From the NCBI GenBank assembly GCA_963971285.1, contig OZ020255.1:12544931-12608930 (forward strand): a DNA stretch of 64,000 nucleotides, read 5' to 3'. Each line of letters starts with the position of its first letter. Position 1 is the stretch's first letter. The position numbers and the translations under genes are program-made. Positions 23,381-36,484 of the stretch are shown piece after piece. The notes beneath the pieces are model-generated. The model did not search any database and was not told where the DNA came from. It saw only the letters and a program-made list of their open reading frames with translations. The DNA is from Astropecten irregularis (taxonomy: Eukaryota > Echinodermata > Asteroidea > Paxillosida > Astropectinidae).

Positions 23381-26300
23381 ATTTCATATTCATTATTTCA
23401 GGTCATTTCGGTTGATGAGCAGTTTCAGCAGTTTATTACTTAATGTGAATTCAAATTGCTTATGCTGGTTTTTCACCGAGAACGAATGTGCGGCAAGCAA
23501 AATGTAGGCCTATATTTCCTGAATTACAGTCTTAAGACACAGAAAGTGAGTGGGCCTACATGTAAGAATGTTTTGAATGAATGTTCTCATAATTCCTGTC
23601 GCTGTAGATTCGTCAGCGCCAGCGCTCCCCCAGCAGAGATGATAAGAGTTAAATGTATTGAATCAGACTGCAGAGGAAACCTGATTAGGAAACACATCCA
23701 CAGAGATTAATCACGGCTCAGGTACTTGTAAATTTGGTTCCCTGAAAAACCTTGAAAAGGTGAGGGTGGGGCTTTGCGTACATTATTTGTACATAATCCT
23801 CAATGCACGGTGGATAGTTAGGAAATTGTAATTAATGTTCTCTCCCACTGTATTACCAGCATCTTGATACTCACTTTAATGTTCATTGCTGATCGGATGT
23901 GAGTTAAAAAACAAAAGAAAAGGAAATCCTATTGAAATCTGATATGTAGGCCTAAAGTGTACCATGCATGAGTAGAAACTTCATTAATGTATAAAACATG
24001 AATAAATGGGAGAGGTACTGCACAGTGTAATAGTACACAATTCACCTCAATTATTATCATTGGGAAGGGGCAAAGTGACATACAAACATATTGTACCGTA
24101 CATTGAGCATGTATACATGTAAAGCTTACGTGTAGAATTGTACACGTATTATATGTGTGGTATTATATACCGGTACCCAGTTACACATGTATGTGTGTAA
24201 ACCCAATGGACCGGAATGTTTAATGAACACGTACAATATTAGGCCTACAACTTGTAGACCTACAGTTTAGGCTTACATTTCCCTGTCTAGAAGTAAAAGG
24301 AAACTACATGTAAAATTAATATCATGTAGTGAGTGATCTGGAAGATAAAAACTACGGGAATGCCATAAAGTCCCTCAGCGTATACAGTACATGCAACCAC
24401 ATACACGTATACATGTTAGACTGTAAAGTGCATAGCATAGGCCTACACATCCTTCAGAGAAATCTATTTTGGTACAGTATAAAGTAAATTCCAAACATGT
24501 AGGCCTATAGATACAGTCATATGTAGGAGGCCTACATGTACAAGTTTGTTTTGTACACAGTAGTAAAGTAATGGTCAGTTTTGTACTGGTACATAATGCA
24601 TCAATGCATGCACATTGTATATAATTGTAAGGGAAGAAAATATTAAATATTAAATTACCTGGAATTAATTTCTTTCTCTTCACCTGTCTCATTGACTCAT
24701 TGAGTTGTACATACTATACAAATACATACAAGTACATGTACATGTACAATAAAAGCACCAGACTTGCTAACTACACGTACTGTGTTATACATGTACAGTA
24801 TATAGTGTAGCCAACATGTGCAGGTCTGCCTGTTTATTTAAATTATCTGATTCAAGACCGATATTGATTTACGTTCTGTACAAAATGCACACAGCATAAC
24901 ATCATTCCATTATGAGGCAGCTATTAGGGCCTACACACGAACAAACAGCATACCAGGGTTGGAGTGTAAACATGTCATGTATTGTATACAGGCCTACTTG
25001 TAGGCCTATATAGACAAAAAATAATATTAATTTGGCCTTTATAGTCTTGTCAACATGTGTTCTGTCTGTACACACAGATGCCAATTTCTGGAGGTCACAC
25101 CTAGTTGAAATTTTAATTTTAAAAGCATGAGGTCAACTCAAATCATTCACAAAATGTTTAGGGGTTATAGAGAATTTCCAAGACCATGATAGGGGGGGGG
25201 GCTTAAGGTAGGGGACAGGAGACATTGGGGATCAGTCAATGAATAGCCAGTCAACCAGCATGAGCTAGAGATGGTGAGAAATGAATTCATGCTGTTCCTC
25301 CAAAGTTTTGTCATCTTGATCAAACCCCATCTCAAAGTGGATCTTCCTTTTGAAGATCAACTTATCCAGCTTAATACTGACTCTCCTTCATGTGATAGTG
25401 TGGCTTAACCCCAGGAGGCTGCTAATCAGCTTAAATCCAAAAATTCCAGCCAGACAGATTAGCCTTTCCCAGTAGAAATGTCAGGGGCAATTAGTACTTG
25501 CTAATCCTATATTTAGGGATGATAGGATTAAGGAAACCTGCAGTGTTTAGCAACAGCAAAAACGTTGGCTCAGATTTGTGTTTCTAAATATTACCCTACA
25601 TGTACATGCTTTCCACCATTTTTTTTACACCAAATTCTCAGACAGACAATGACCCAGATATTGACAAAAAATTATTTTGCAAGGATGAAGATGTATTCAA
25701 ATCATTGAGAAATTTATGCTCAAACACAAAAATCTGGATTTACTGGCCAAGGTTATCTGAAATTACTGGTTCACGTCACTCAAAAATGCTGTATTTGTAT
25801 ACATTTTTTGTACTATTAGCAATACAAACTTCGGGAAATGGAGTTTCTCATAAAAAAAAATGATTAAACAGTGGACATACATGTACAAAGTCTACACACC
25901 GTGTTAAAATTTGGCCTTGGCAACACTTGATGTGCTATGGTAAAAATCACATGACCATGAGAACCAGTGAATAAACTATGCAGAGTGAAAGTGAAAGGCT
26001 GAATACAGGGTACCGGTGGAATACCAGCACATCAGTCTAGCCAAACTGAATGCCTGAATAGTATAATATGGAAACAGCTTACATTTACAGGGTACCGGCT
26101 TGGTGGAGACTGGTACACCAGTCTAGCCATAGTGACTGACTGATAAATGGATACAGGGTACCGGCACGGTGGGAAACTCAGTACACCACAGTCTCATTCA
26201 CACCTGTATCCAACGTACAATTCAAACAAACAGTACAGAACTTTACCCCAAAAGAAAATCATGCAGGGGACCTCTCGACCTTGATCTAACCGTCCATGAT

Positions 26301-28036
26301 CCAACACACTGTTCAAACCACAACACAAACAAGTTCATACAAATTTCAACCCTCTTTCACTTGTATGCAGTATGTACATATGTACTTACCCTATTTTTAA
26401 AGTTGCAGAGTCAGTAAAGTTCTACAAGTTCATAATATCCTCAGGTGTGCACTGTACAGAGATTGCTTGGATTTACGATTACCGCATACGACCCCCATGC
26501 AGAAATCGATGCTTTTGTGGTTCAGAGCTCTGTATCATGGGAGGAATAAATAAATAAAAATACACAATGAGACCGTCCATCTGTAACGAAGTCAAAATCA
26601 ACCAATTGACAATGAATTGAATGGACATCAATGGCGCACATGGATAATAGCTACTGGGGTTAGGCTGCATGTATCACCATGTATGGCTGATTTTAGGGAA
26701 GAAGTGCAGAGTCCATTTCCAGGAAGTTATTAAGTATTAAGTTATCTTTATGACTGCTAATTAAATGCAGCCAGAGTTCTGGGTCATTCCATGTGACTTA
26801 TGACTGGTACCGTACATGTAAATTCAAACGACTTTCGTGACGTTTGTTTTTTTCCTGCAAAATAATGAAATCCTGCAATTCCGCAATTATTGTTGTAAAT
26901 ACTCTTTTTTTCTGTACATTTTATACAAGTTTGTCTGTTTGTTGGCTGTCCGACGGTGTTTGTTCAAATGTGTGTTTGTGCTTGTTTGTTCATTATGTTA
27001 ATAACCATCCTGTAATTGTCAATTTTTATTGCTGTTGGTCTTGGTTAATAAATAAATAAATAAATAATTATGAAAAAAAAACCCACTAAAATCTGTACTG
27101 TGCCTTCAGTGAAGTATAAATCATGTACATGATGTAAATAATGTATGCATTTAGGCCTACATGTACCAGTTGAAACTCTTGACTACCTACGTCCCAATAC
27201 AGGTCAATAACTGCCATCATACCAAATTCCAACACGGAAAGCCTGAAAAATATCAAAAATATAATTTTCACCTTCTCCCAAGATAAAAATTTCATCCCCC
27301 TCCCCTCGTTTTAAAAAGGGAAAGGCTTCCAGATCCTAAAAGACAATCATGTCAATTCATCCATGAAGAAATCGTCGCTGAAATCACTTTGATTCTTGCT
27401 TCATTTGATAAATGCACTCCACGAACAAACATGACGAATTCCCCTCTCTGTAAAGGAAGGGCCCCCAGGGCAGACAGATACTCCTTCTAATCCAATCATT
27501 TATTCTCTCCCAGAAGGGAACTGGGGCATAATCGGCGTAAGAATGTCAATTTAGGAGATGTCGGCCGATAGAGTCACTAAAGAAAGGTTTCTTTATCTTA
27601 TGTGCCGATTCCGGCCAAATTACAATGAGCAAGTCCTTACCTCCTGAGTTTGGCTGCTTTTGGGAATTATCTGCCAGACGTGAGACCCAGTCAAAGGAAA
27701 ACTGCAAGATTGTTATTCCTTAGTTTAGTAACAGGCGAATGTTACAGAGCAGATTCATTTGGAGAAGTTAGAATGATTATTCAGCTACAATAAACATTCT
27801 ATTGTAATCACAGGGGTCCAAATTAACAGTGGTTCGCTCCATGGCTGACCCAAGGACAACAATAATCATTGGGCCACTGATTTGAGGAACAATGCCAGTG
27901 CTAGGGCACTGTCTACTGGCCCTGTGGGCCACCAAGAGAGAGACTGCTCAAGTTAATTTCAACCCCTAAAATCAGTGTTTCATTCATCCAATAATAAACA
28001 GCTGCAAACTGCCAAATTCAATGACCTGAAATTTAT
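23381..28036. other. Non-coding stretch with possible regulatory patches
   Basis: 4.7 kb without a recognisable exon. 23.9-24.8 kb is dense in palindromic tacatgta words. 25421-25535 clusters several taatc/gatta cores. 27340-27720 is low in repeats and has balanced composition. A (TAAA)n tract lies at 27047-27066. All open frames are below 110 residues and lack motifs. Confidence 0.45.
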
Positions 28037-28172
28037 AAAATGCTTTGAGTTGAGGAGGGCCTGACGCGTTTCGTTGTTCGATCCTAGCGGGATCTTTAAA
28101 TGGACTAGCTTCAATAAAAATTCTGCCAGGATAGAAATGAGTCAGGCCCTCCTAATGTAACTCCAAGCATTT
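28037..28172. repeat. Inverted pair of GATCC-hairpin motifs, copy d
   Basis: The left arm (minus sense) reads ggagggcctgacgcgtttcg, then gatcctagcgggatc. The right arm (plus sense) has gccaggatagaaatgagtca, then ggccctcctaatgtaactcc. The two arms are opposed, and outer matches (tgctttgagtt and aactccaagca) make this a foldback unit of about 135 bases. Confidence 0.6.
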
Positions 28173-30970
28173 TACATAATTATCCAGTAAACACAAACAT
28201 TATCTTACAATTATTCTGTTCCACTAATTCTGTCCAATATTTTTCAGCAGGAAAAACATAATTACAATTCCAGTTTACCCCCCTGAGGTACATGTACATT
28301 ACTAGACTACTGCCTTAAGTTTTCTGTCATTCACGAAAGAAAAAAAAAGATAGCATTCCATATAAGTTCTCCAGTTGGGCAGAAAAAGACAGACAAAATC
28401 AGCACCCCCACCCCCTCCCCTGTCCCCAACCAACAACCAGACTGCCCCCCTTCCCCCAGGGTGTTTTCTTTTTCTTTCTTTCTTTTTTACTGACTTCAGG
28501 CTAAAAGGGATTATCACCAAAGTGCATACAAATCTCAGGACTAAAATGAAGAGAGCAGGGCATGGTAAGGCCAGGTCTGCCCTTTGATATCCAGCGCAAG
28601 GCTTTTCCTTTTTCTCATTTCGTTTTTCTTCCCGGGAGGCAAATTGTGAGTGTGAGTCATACCTATATCTGGATCTTATCTTTGAAGGGGTTTTTCTTTA
28701 AGATTTTGACGCAGCTGTCATGTTTGTCAGCGCCGTACTATTAATGATGAATAATCTTTCTCGGCTTCAAAATTGCTCTGTTTTTTAAACCATGTGTGAG
28801 TTTTACTAAAATCAGTCTATATGTCAGGCTTTCATAATGTCTATTCATTGACTGCACGTCTACCTGTCAAGTAGGCTGTGGAAAAAACTGGCAACCTGTG
28901 ATTTCAAATAGCTCACCACATAGACCTAGGCCTAAATGAATACATTAGGGGCCTATTATCTTGTTCTACCACAGATGGACTTCCATAATGGGTAAACGAC
29001 AGGAATGTTTTGATCCTGTACTGTAGTCTACTTAAAATCATTGATCACAAGATCCTCTTAATCAAATCTAAAGAATGCATCTATTCAGCCTCAGGAAGGA
29101 TTGTAACATTGGCAGATTCAGGAAGGAGTGTATTTTACTTGTCCAAAAATGTCCAAGGGTTAAAACTCAATCCCTTCACTAGCTTAAAGACAGGCATGTA
29201 TGCTGCTTTTTGAGCAAACTATCCCACTCCTACAAGTACATACGTACAATACATTTCTCATGCTATACATGAACATGGACCTCAGCACTGCACACTACAT
29301 CTAGGCCAGTCCATGGAAAGGTCTGTGTACATACACTTATGTACTAAGTATAATCTTGCACTTTGTTGGCAAACACTGACTGACTGAACAAATGCCAGAA
29401 CAACTGTGTTTGGATTCTGGACAGAGGACAGATGCATCTGGACAGTTGGGTCTGGACCAGCAGTCCAGTCTTGACACATTTGGGTCTGGACAGTTGCAAC
29501 AATCAGTCACATGGTCACTGTCCAGTGCCCAGGGATGACCTCATACATTAATTGTCAGCCAGGGAAGACCAAGTCCTCAGGGTACAACATGTGAGTAATC
29601 TTCATATCTAATCTGACAACCCTGGACTGAGGACACTCACCTAAGGCCAGTTGGCTCAGGCTTAGAGCAATCAGGCTCCAGAAATGTGTCTAAAAACACT
29701 TCCCTCTTGAGGATATGCTGGTAAACAGTCAATTGACCATGCATGGAAAGCTATAAATCCATGGGTTGATAGACATCAACAGGATGTATACCTGGTATCC
29801 AGGGTTTGGAATTATAATATTAATCATGGGGAACTGAGAATGTGTTGGGGGCAGGATGGGGTCCCATCACCATCCCAGCCATCATGGTTCCAGCAGAGCT
29901 GAAGAGATGTAGGCCTATCGGGCCTCCAAAGGGAGCTTTGTGTCAAGGTCAAGCTGTTTTATACTGACTCTAGAGGCCCTCAAGTGACATCATTACTTTC
30001 CATGGATGTTCACTGAGCTAGGCACAGATCTAAACCTTAGTACTGGTAGTGGTACAGCACATGGAGAGGGGGACTAGAAGCTTGGCATGTATACCTGTAC
30101 CACTGACACATGAATAGTGCTTCAAGTGTTGATTTCCAAATCGCCTTGCCATAATTTATATGTAACACCTGCTTTTGTTTTCAATTAATTTAAATAGGCA
30201 AGGCTTTCGAAAGAGTGTCTAACAATATACTGTAGGGCCTGTGAATTACAGGCCGTGCACACGTGTACAAGTACTGACCAGTAGGTCTACACACTACACA
30301 CATTGTGACATACTAGGGCCTACACATATTCTGTATAAAAATGTGGGCAAATAAAGCAACAGTTTAGGAGTTAAAACTACATGTACCTGTTGTAGGTTGT
30401 GAAAAAAACCTCCACATAAAGAAATGTATAGATATGTGTACATTACATGTAGGACTACATCTTCGTGTTATTCAATGAACAAATTTAGGGACCTCCAAAA
30501 ACATTGTTTGGAAAATTAGCATACAGTACAGTCTACAGAGTACTCTGACTGAATCCAGTGCATCAGCGCAGCCAGTTGAGGATATATACAGTAGGTCCTC
30601 TCATCTCCACAGGCCAAAAGATTGGTCATCATCGGACGAACGGACAGGACACGGACAAAATCATCCCACTCCTTCCCAACCGATTGGCAAGACAAGATGT
30701 AATCTGCCTTAATCCCTCTGGCTTCACAGAGTGGCAGGAAAACCAGAAGAGTTAATCCACAAATCACCAGGGCTTAGTACTGCCCAACTGAATCCACACG
30801 ATAAATAATGGTGACGTCCATTTTGAGGTCAACACTGTTTTATTTGGGGTTTGTTTAATGAGAAGGGGCAGATCTACAGTTTTACACTCGAATGAACTTT
30901 GAACAACTTTTATCCATACTGTACACGTACTGCAAACTGCTCATCAGCCAAAATAACCTGAAATATTTCT
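28173..30970. other. Non-coding stretch
   Basis: No exon recognised. A C-rich/T-rich tract lies at 28400-28490. A unique-looking patch with caatattcg-poor, E-box-containing sequence (gcagctgtcatgtttgtcagc-like) lies near 28710. Confidence 0.4.
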
Positions 30971-31015
30971 CAAATGCCTGACGCGTTTCGATCCTAGCAG
31001 GATCTTTCTCAAACT
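30971..31015 (-). repeat. GATCCTGCTAGGATC-GAAACGCGTC hairpin motif, copy e
   Basis: The minus strand reads tttgagaaagatcctgctag, then gatcgaaacgcgtcaggc. It is the best preserved copy of the set: a 6-bp stem on each side of a 3-base loop, followed at once by GAAAC and GCGTC. Confidence 0.65.
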
Positions 31016-31196
31016 TTTATCGTTGAATTTCAGAATTTGTTCTCTAGATCAAAGACCTAATGTGCGAGTCTGTTGACTCCAGGATTCCAGAATGTCTTAT
31101 TTACACATGTAGGCCTACATGTAGTCCCCACTGTCTGGTCATTTTATAAACAGAAACTGACTTATAACCATCAAAATCAGACACTTGTGACACAAA

Positions 31197-31456
31197 ATAT
31201 GTGACCAGCTCCACAAAAATGGGTATTATGTGCCAAAATTTACAAATTTAGTTATATACATCGCTGAATTGGTTACATTATGATTTGGTGTAGGTTTGAA
31301 CCCCATAGCATTTTGCATTCTGGAGAAATACCGAAATTTGCATATTCATATTATGTCATTTTGTATTCACCCTCTCCACATGGAACAGCCCTTTACTCGT
31401 TATAGCATACTGCATAGCGCCCCATAATACCCTTTTTCGCAGAGCGGGTCACATAT
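31197..31456. mobile_element. Short inverted-repeat element, ATATGTGACC ends
   Basis: The left end atatgtgaccagctcc and the right end gagcgggtcacatat are inverted copies with small gaps (agctccacaaaaatggg pairs with ctttttcgcagagcggg). It is about 260 bases with no frame, a typical MITE; class not assigned. Confidence 0.7.
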
Positions 31457-32876
31457 GTCCGGTGAAAACATTCTGAAATCCACAGAAACAGCTCAACAGA
31501 TTGACAGATGAATTTTGGTTAACTTTAAAAGACAAGGGTGAAGTGAACTGGGCAATGGTTCCGTACTTCCGTACAAATTCTTTTTATACAGTAGGGGGCC
31601 TACATGTACATGTACCCTGATAATCCCAAGTACCAAAGTCAGTAGAAGCACTGCATAGCATATAGGGGCCTACTGTAAAGGATATAAAGGACATGATACA
31701 CTGTAGGACTTTAGATCATAGGTACAGCAATTTTATGGAACTTGCTGACCTTGCTTCAATGTACATGTAGATTACAAAGAACAAATCACATGGTTTGACT
31801 TTGGTCGATGCATTGATGTAATGAAGCTCCAAGCTACAAATGCCATGGTCAGAACAGAGGGTATGGTAATGTGCAGAAGCTTTGAAAAACTGCCACAATC
31901 ACCTACCTAAGAGATCAATAGCAAGGTTAAGTGGGTTCACACTTACATGTACTACATACAGTAGGCCTACATGTTTCTTTCAAAAACTTCATGTTTCCAA
32001 TACAAATCGGAATGTTTCATGGAATGTTTCACGCCTGAGAGTATTCATCTTGACAATAGCTCTATTGAAAAGCATTCACTGCCTACATGTAGCTTCTCAA
32101 AAGGGAGTGGCACAGTACTGTGCATGGGTAGTCATGACTAAAAAAGTACAAAATTTGTAAAAACTGATACAAATTCATGTTGGCTGTGTCTGCTGTGTTA
32201 ACTGCAATCCAAACTGTTTCACAGTTAGACCTACAACTTACACAGTTTTTTTTTTTTGGGGGGGGGGGGTTTGTTAATGAGAAGGGGCAGATCTACAATG
32301 AACTTAAATGCATCATTTGAACTGATTGCTGAACATTTTCTAGGCTAACTGAATCATGGTTTGGTCTTGCAATATGATTGTGTTTTTTTATGACAAAACA
32401 CAGTCTGACAGTTAGTCTTCACTGTGCACTTTTCCAGTGCATGCCCACACAGTCAGTACAGTATGCGATTTACTGCATGTTGTACGACTTTTTGGAACTG
32501 AATAGTGAATAGCACAAAACAGATTTGTTCCTTTGAAGTCTGAAACCGAATTTTTCAGCCTCAAACGGAATCCAAGGATTTTGCATTTTTCTGAAAACGG
32601 AAAATCAGTTGCCCCACCTTCATAGGGGACAGGACAAAATTTTCATTTTCAGTTTTGAAAGAACTAATTTTGAAATCAAATCCCTGGGCCTATTGGGTCT
32701 ATTGAATATCTTTACTTTAGATGGGTTTCATCACTGCCAGTCTTTTTGAAAAATACTTCAGAGATTTTACAACTGTCACTCATGAAGATGGACATGCAGT
32801 GGGCTGGGAGACTAATTGTGGCAGAGGAATGAGCAAGGCCCATAACTGTGCACGCTAGAGTGAAACGTCACTTATA
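31457..32876. other. Non-coding stretch
   Basis: Only short random frames. A run of T then G (ttttttttttggggggggggg) lies near 32248. The phrase tgagaaggggcagatctac near 32279 also occurs at 30859, so a small dispersed repeat is present. No boundaries could be defined. Confidence 0.4.
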
Positions 32877-33207
32877 CAGTGTGTATAAAAAAAAACGCAA
32901 CAGGATTTAAATTCAAATTTCTGAAGATTGCGTTAACTTTACAGCAAAGTGAATAGTATCATGTTAAAGCCACATTTCTCCTCTTTCCAACTTTTTTATT
33001 CATACACGGTCACGGATGGCTGAGTAATCATTCTTTTTGGACAATGGGTCAGAATGGACTTGGGACCAAGTTTTACACACGACTTAGAGCATCAAACACA
33101 TCAATGATTCTTTGTCGGAGAGTTGACCGTGTATGAATAAAAAAACATGTCATTGGAATCTTCACAAATTTGAATTTAAATCCTGTTGCGTTTTTTTATA
33201 CACACTG
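32877..33207. mobile_element. Tc1/mariner-like MITE with TA duplication
   Basis: The ends CAGTGTGTATAAAAAAA and TTTTTTTATACACACTG are flanked by TA (32875-32876 and 33208-33209). The arms continue for about 45 bases (gcaacaggatttaaattca and its complement). A second, inner inverted pair (attcatacacggtca near 33000 and tgaccgtgtatgaat near 33124) lies within. There is no transposase frame. The TA duplication points to the Tc1/mariner superfamily. Confidence 0.85.
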
Positions 33208-33287
33208 TATAACGAACCCTGGTATATATAGTACAGAACTATTTTGGCTATACTGAACATCATCCTTAGGCTCCAATTTTGTTGTAC

Positions 33288-33901
33288 GGGGTTACTGAGG
33301 TTTAGTAGAACAAAATTATGTTCACTGTTCACAAAATAATATTAGCTTAGCTAAGTTCTACAGAACTTTAAGGAAATACGTTGCGGTTGGTTGTAATATC
33401 CTCTTCAATATAATTTGCAAGGTTTAAATTTGTGGAAAGAGGGCAAGGCTTTGATTTTTGAGGGAAATTATGGGGTAAAACGGTAACCAAAATGCACCAT
33501 AATTTACAGACGAAACAATATAGTCTGGCTTCAGACCTGATTTTTACGACTCATGGGATTGTCGGGTTTGGTACCAGACTAACCAGGCCAGAATGCTGGT
33601 GATTGGTTGCTGACAAAGTTGCATGGTAAATACCAATAAATTTATGATTGGTCCAGAATATCGGAGACCACGTCCTCCACCGTCAGGCAGTTCGTGACAA
33701 AATGTCGTCACGCGTCTGACAGGCTGTTGAAGTTGGCAAGAAGCGGGTAAGGAAATTGTATTTTTCCACTGAATTATTGTTGAAACATGTTCAATGTTAG
33801 GGTTTCAGGACTCAGGAACATTTGTGTTACAAACCTCGTTTTGGAACAGTAAGCTATTATTTTGTAAAAATAATCCTGTTGTACTAAACCTCAGTAACCC
33901 C
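33288..33901. mobile_element. hAT-like element, GGGGTTACTGAGGTTTAGTA ends
   Basis: The left ggggttactgaggtttagta is the exact complement of the right tactaaacctcagtaacccc. Flanking octamers TGTTGTAC (33280-33287) and TTTTGTAC (33902-33909) differ at one base, which would fit an 8-bp hAT-type duplication. The interior block 33418-33485 recurs reversed at 53640-53715, part of a second copy. Confidence 0.65.
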
Positions 33902-34030
33902 TTTTGTACAATGTACCAGGAACAATTATGCTGAACATGAACTCACAACAAACTACTTACTATGCTATCGAACGAACAATCTCTAGGTGCATCCACGTGT
34001 TCGTGGCGCTCCACTGTAGGGCCTAAGTAC

Positions 34031-35863
34031 TAGTGCTGTGCAAAAAAAACGGATTGTCGAGTTGCCGCTTTGAGTTAAGCCATCCGGTTTCAAAATTTCA
34101 CCAAACGGAACTCGAAACTGACATGAAAAAAAACTAGACTAACGTTTGCCCATGATTTGGCTAAATGCTCAACAATTTAACAACACAAAAAGTGTATACT
34201 GTACCAGGGTTGTTTGATTTAAATCACTCGATTTAAATCATTGATTTAAATCATGATTTAAATCAGTGGAAAAAAATCAAAAAAATCGCTCATAAAAATC
34301 AATCATGATTTTTTTCATTATTTCATGATTTTTTTCTACGAAAATCAGAATATCTTACTGAAAGAACACTTGCATTAACTTTTGGCTTAGTTTTTCCACT
34401 ATGACAGGGTGTCTTAAAACAGTTTATGTAGTGTTTTTACAATGAAATTTTACTGTACAAAATACGCATGCACGTACATGTATACACACATGTATGAAAA
34501 ATGAGGCAGTATCCTGAAGCAAAGTACAATGTATGTGTACAGCATTACTTGTAATTTACAAGTATCTATACAATGAATAGAATCTACACAGTAAAATAAT
34601 ACGTACATATGTATGCAACTGCAAAGAATTAACTTTTGTTTGTGTACATCACTACATCTAATACACATGTACTGAGATTTAAATGGACCACTGGTATGTA
34701 CATGTACAAGCCATGAAACATCTTTGAATGTGGTCATTTAAACATCCCATCAGCAAGGAAGCAATAGAGTATGCCTGTAGTGACAGTCAGTAACATTTTG
34801 TTTTTTGTTGCTTTGGATTTTTTGCTACATTTTAATGACCACAATGCCCAAGCGACAAGAAGATGCAATTTGGCATCATTTATGGGTTTTTTTAAGCAAA
34901 ATGGTATGATAGTAAAATGTTATTACGTAAAAACAATTAAGATTTTAATTTAAATCAAAAAAATCGATTTAAATCAAAAAAATCTGATTTAAATCAAATA
35001 AATCTGATTTTTTTGATTTTTTTATAAAAATCATGATTTTTATCAACCCTGTACTGTACAATACATACATGTACTCAAATTTCTGTCGTTTTTTAGGTCC
35101 ATTTTGCCAAGTAGAAACAAACTTTTCGCATACTTGATCATAACAAATATTGTGAAAAGCCTTCCAGAAGCGCTAGCGATCGACGACCGCAAGAAGACGT
35201 ATAATGGTATAGCGCACGCGTCATGATGCTTCATGCACACCGCATGGCCACACACCAGCAGGGCATCCAGAAAATTCCATGATTGGTATCCGCGCCGCGC
35301 CGCCACATGCACCAAAGCATACAAACGTGAACCAGCCAGCGACTCGGTATTTAACACGCGCCCATGGACGTCGCAAATTCGCTATCGGCCAGGAAGTGCA
35401 AGCGAAGTAGAAGTGCAAGCCTACACATATGTCGTACGTATAACGTCTGTATTTGGTGCAGTCAATTCGCGCTCGGTACCATGGGTCGCTGCCGGTTTCA
35501 GTGCAGATTTTACGGTAAGGAATCAGACATGTACTAGTCATGCACAGCAAGTCAACAGCGACTCTGAATATTCTGTAAGTTTGCCGGCACCAAAATATTG
35601 CGAGATTCCCTAACACGCTAGTATAGATCGAGACCAGAAACTCACGTACTATAATACGTCGCCGCACCGATCGTTGTAGCATATTTTGTTGTACAAACTT
35701 TTTCCGTACAGCGCTATATGCATCCATTGATCGTGCACAATAATCTACACGTGCGCGCTGGCGCTGTAATTTATTTTTAAAAATCGCATCGGATCTCGGC
35801 CAAACAATTTTTTTTGGGCGGTCGGTTTCCGGTTGTCAAAAGCTCCGAAAATGCACAGCACTA
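34031..35863. mobile_element. Non-autonomous hAT element, TAGTGCTGTGC ends, perfect 8-bp TSD
   Basis: Flanked by CTAAGTAC on both sides (34023-34030 and 35864-35871). The ends are TAGTGCTGTGC and GCACAGCACTA. A related element with its own perfect duplication lies at 58976-60489; the two share interior words (ccaagtagaaacaaac, cgatcgtt near gccgcaccg). A separate hAT element is nested at 34205-35051. No transposase was recognised; a 168-residue minus-strand frame at 35221-35727 has no hAT motif that I can see. Confidence 0.9.
34205..35051. mobile_element. Nested hAT element, CAGGGTTG ends, TACTGTAC duplication
   Basis: TACTGTAC occurs at 34197-34204 and 35052-35059. The ends are CAGGGTTGTTTGATTTAAATC and ATCAACCCTG. 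Both sub-terminal regions repeat the palindrome GATTTAAATC (about four times on the left near 34215-34265 and about three on the right near 34950-35000). That is the kind of sub-terminal motif array hAT transposases bind. The 847-bp interior is AT-rich and non-coding. Confidence 0.9.
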
Positions 35864-36484
35864 CTAAGTACTAGTACTAGTACTAGTAGGCCCTACTGGC
35901 TAACTTTTATTTCAGACCGAGTTTCATGACTAAAACGGCACAAAGTAATTGCAGAATACCCCGCTACTCAAAAGCCTTGTGCACGTGCACAAACATCTAT
36001 GAGCGATCAAGAACGACTATTGTACTACTAGTACTACACGGGTTCAATGAGGGAGAGGCGAGTGGCGGGGTTTTCTGCAATTGAGCAGGGACCGGGTGGA
36101 GTTACGATCATCGCATCTATCTCACCCGCTCACCGGACGACAAACCTCAACAAACTGCATTATTGTGTTTGTACACAATTCGGTAGCCTAGACATTATTC
36201 ATACATCATGTAAATCCAGATGGCAGATAGTCCTACATGTACTAACTACTATATTAAACTACACTGTACTCACTGTCTGTAGTGTACACTGTATGAACAG
36301 TACACGTACGAACATGTGTAGTTTAGTACATGTCGGATACAACTTCGCGCGATTGGGCCAAGTTAGCCTTAAGTTCGATCCCAATGCTTCAGACTAACGA
36401 TGTACACGTACGAAAGCTGCGGGTTTGGTTACAGTTCAAGCTACTCAATAACACACAAGTCACAAGTTCGTTAACAATACTTAC

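Noticed and set aside
35221-35727. 168-residue minus-strand frame inside the hAT element as transposase
   Set aside because: Too short and without hAT catalytic or dimerisation motifs that I can recognise; overlaps an opposite-strand frame of similar length.
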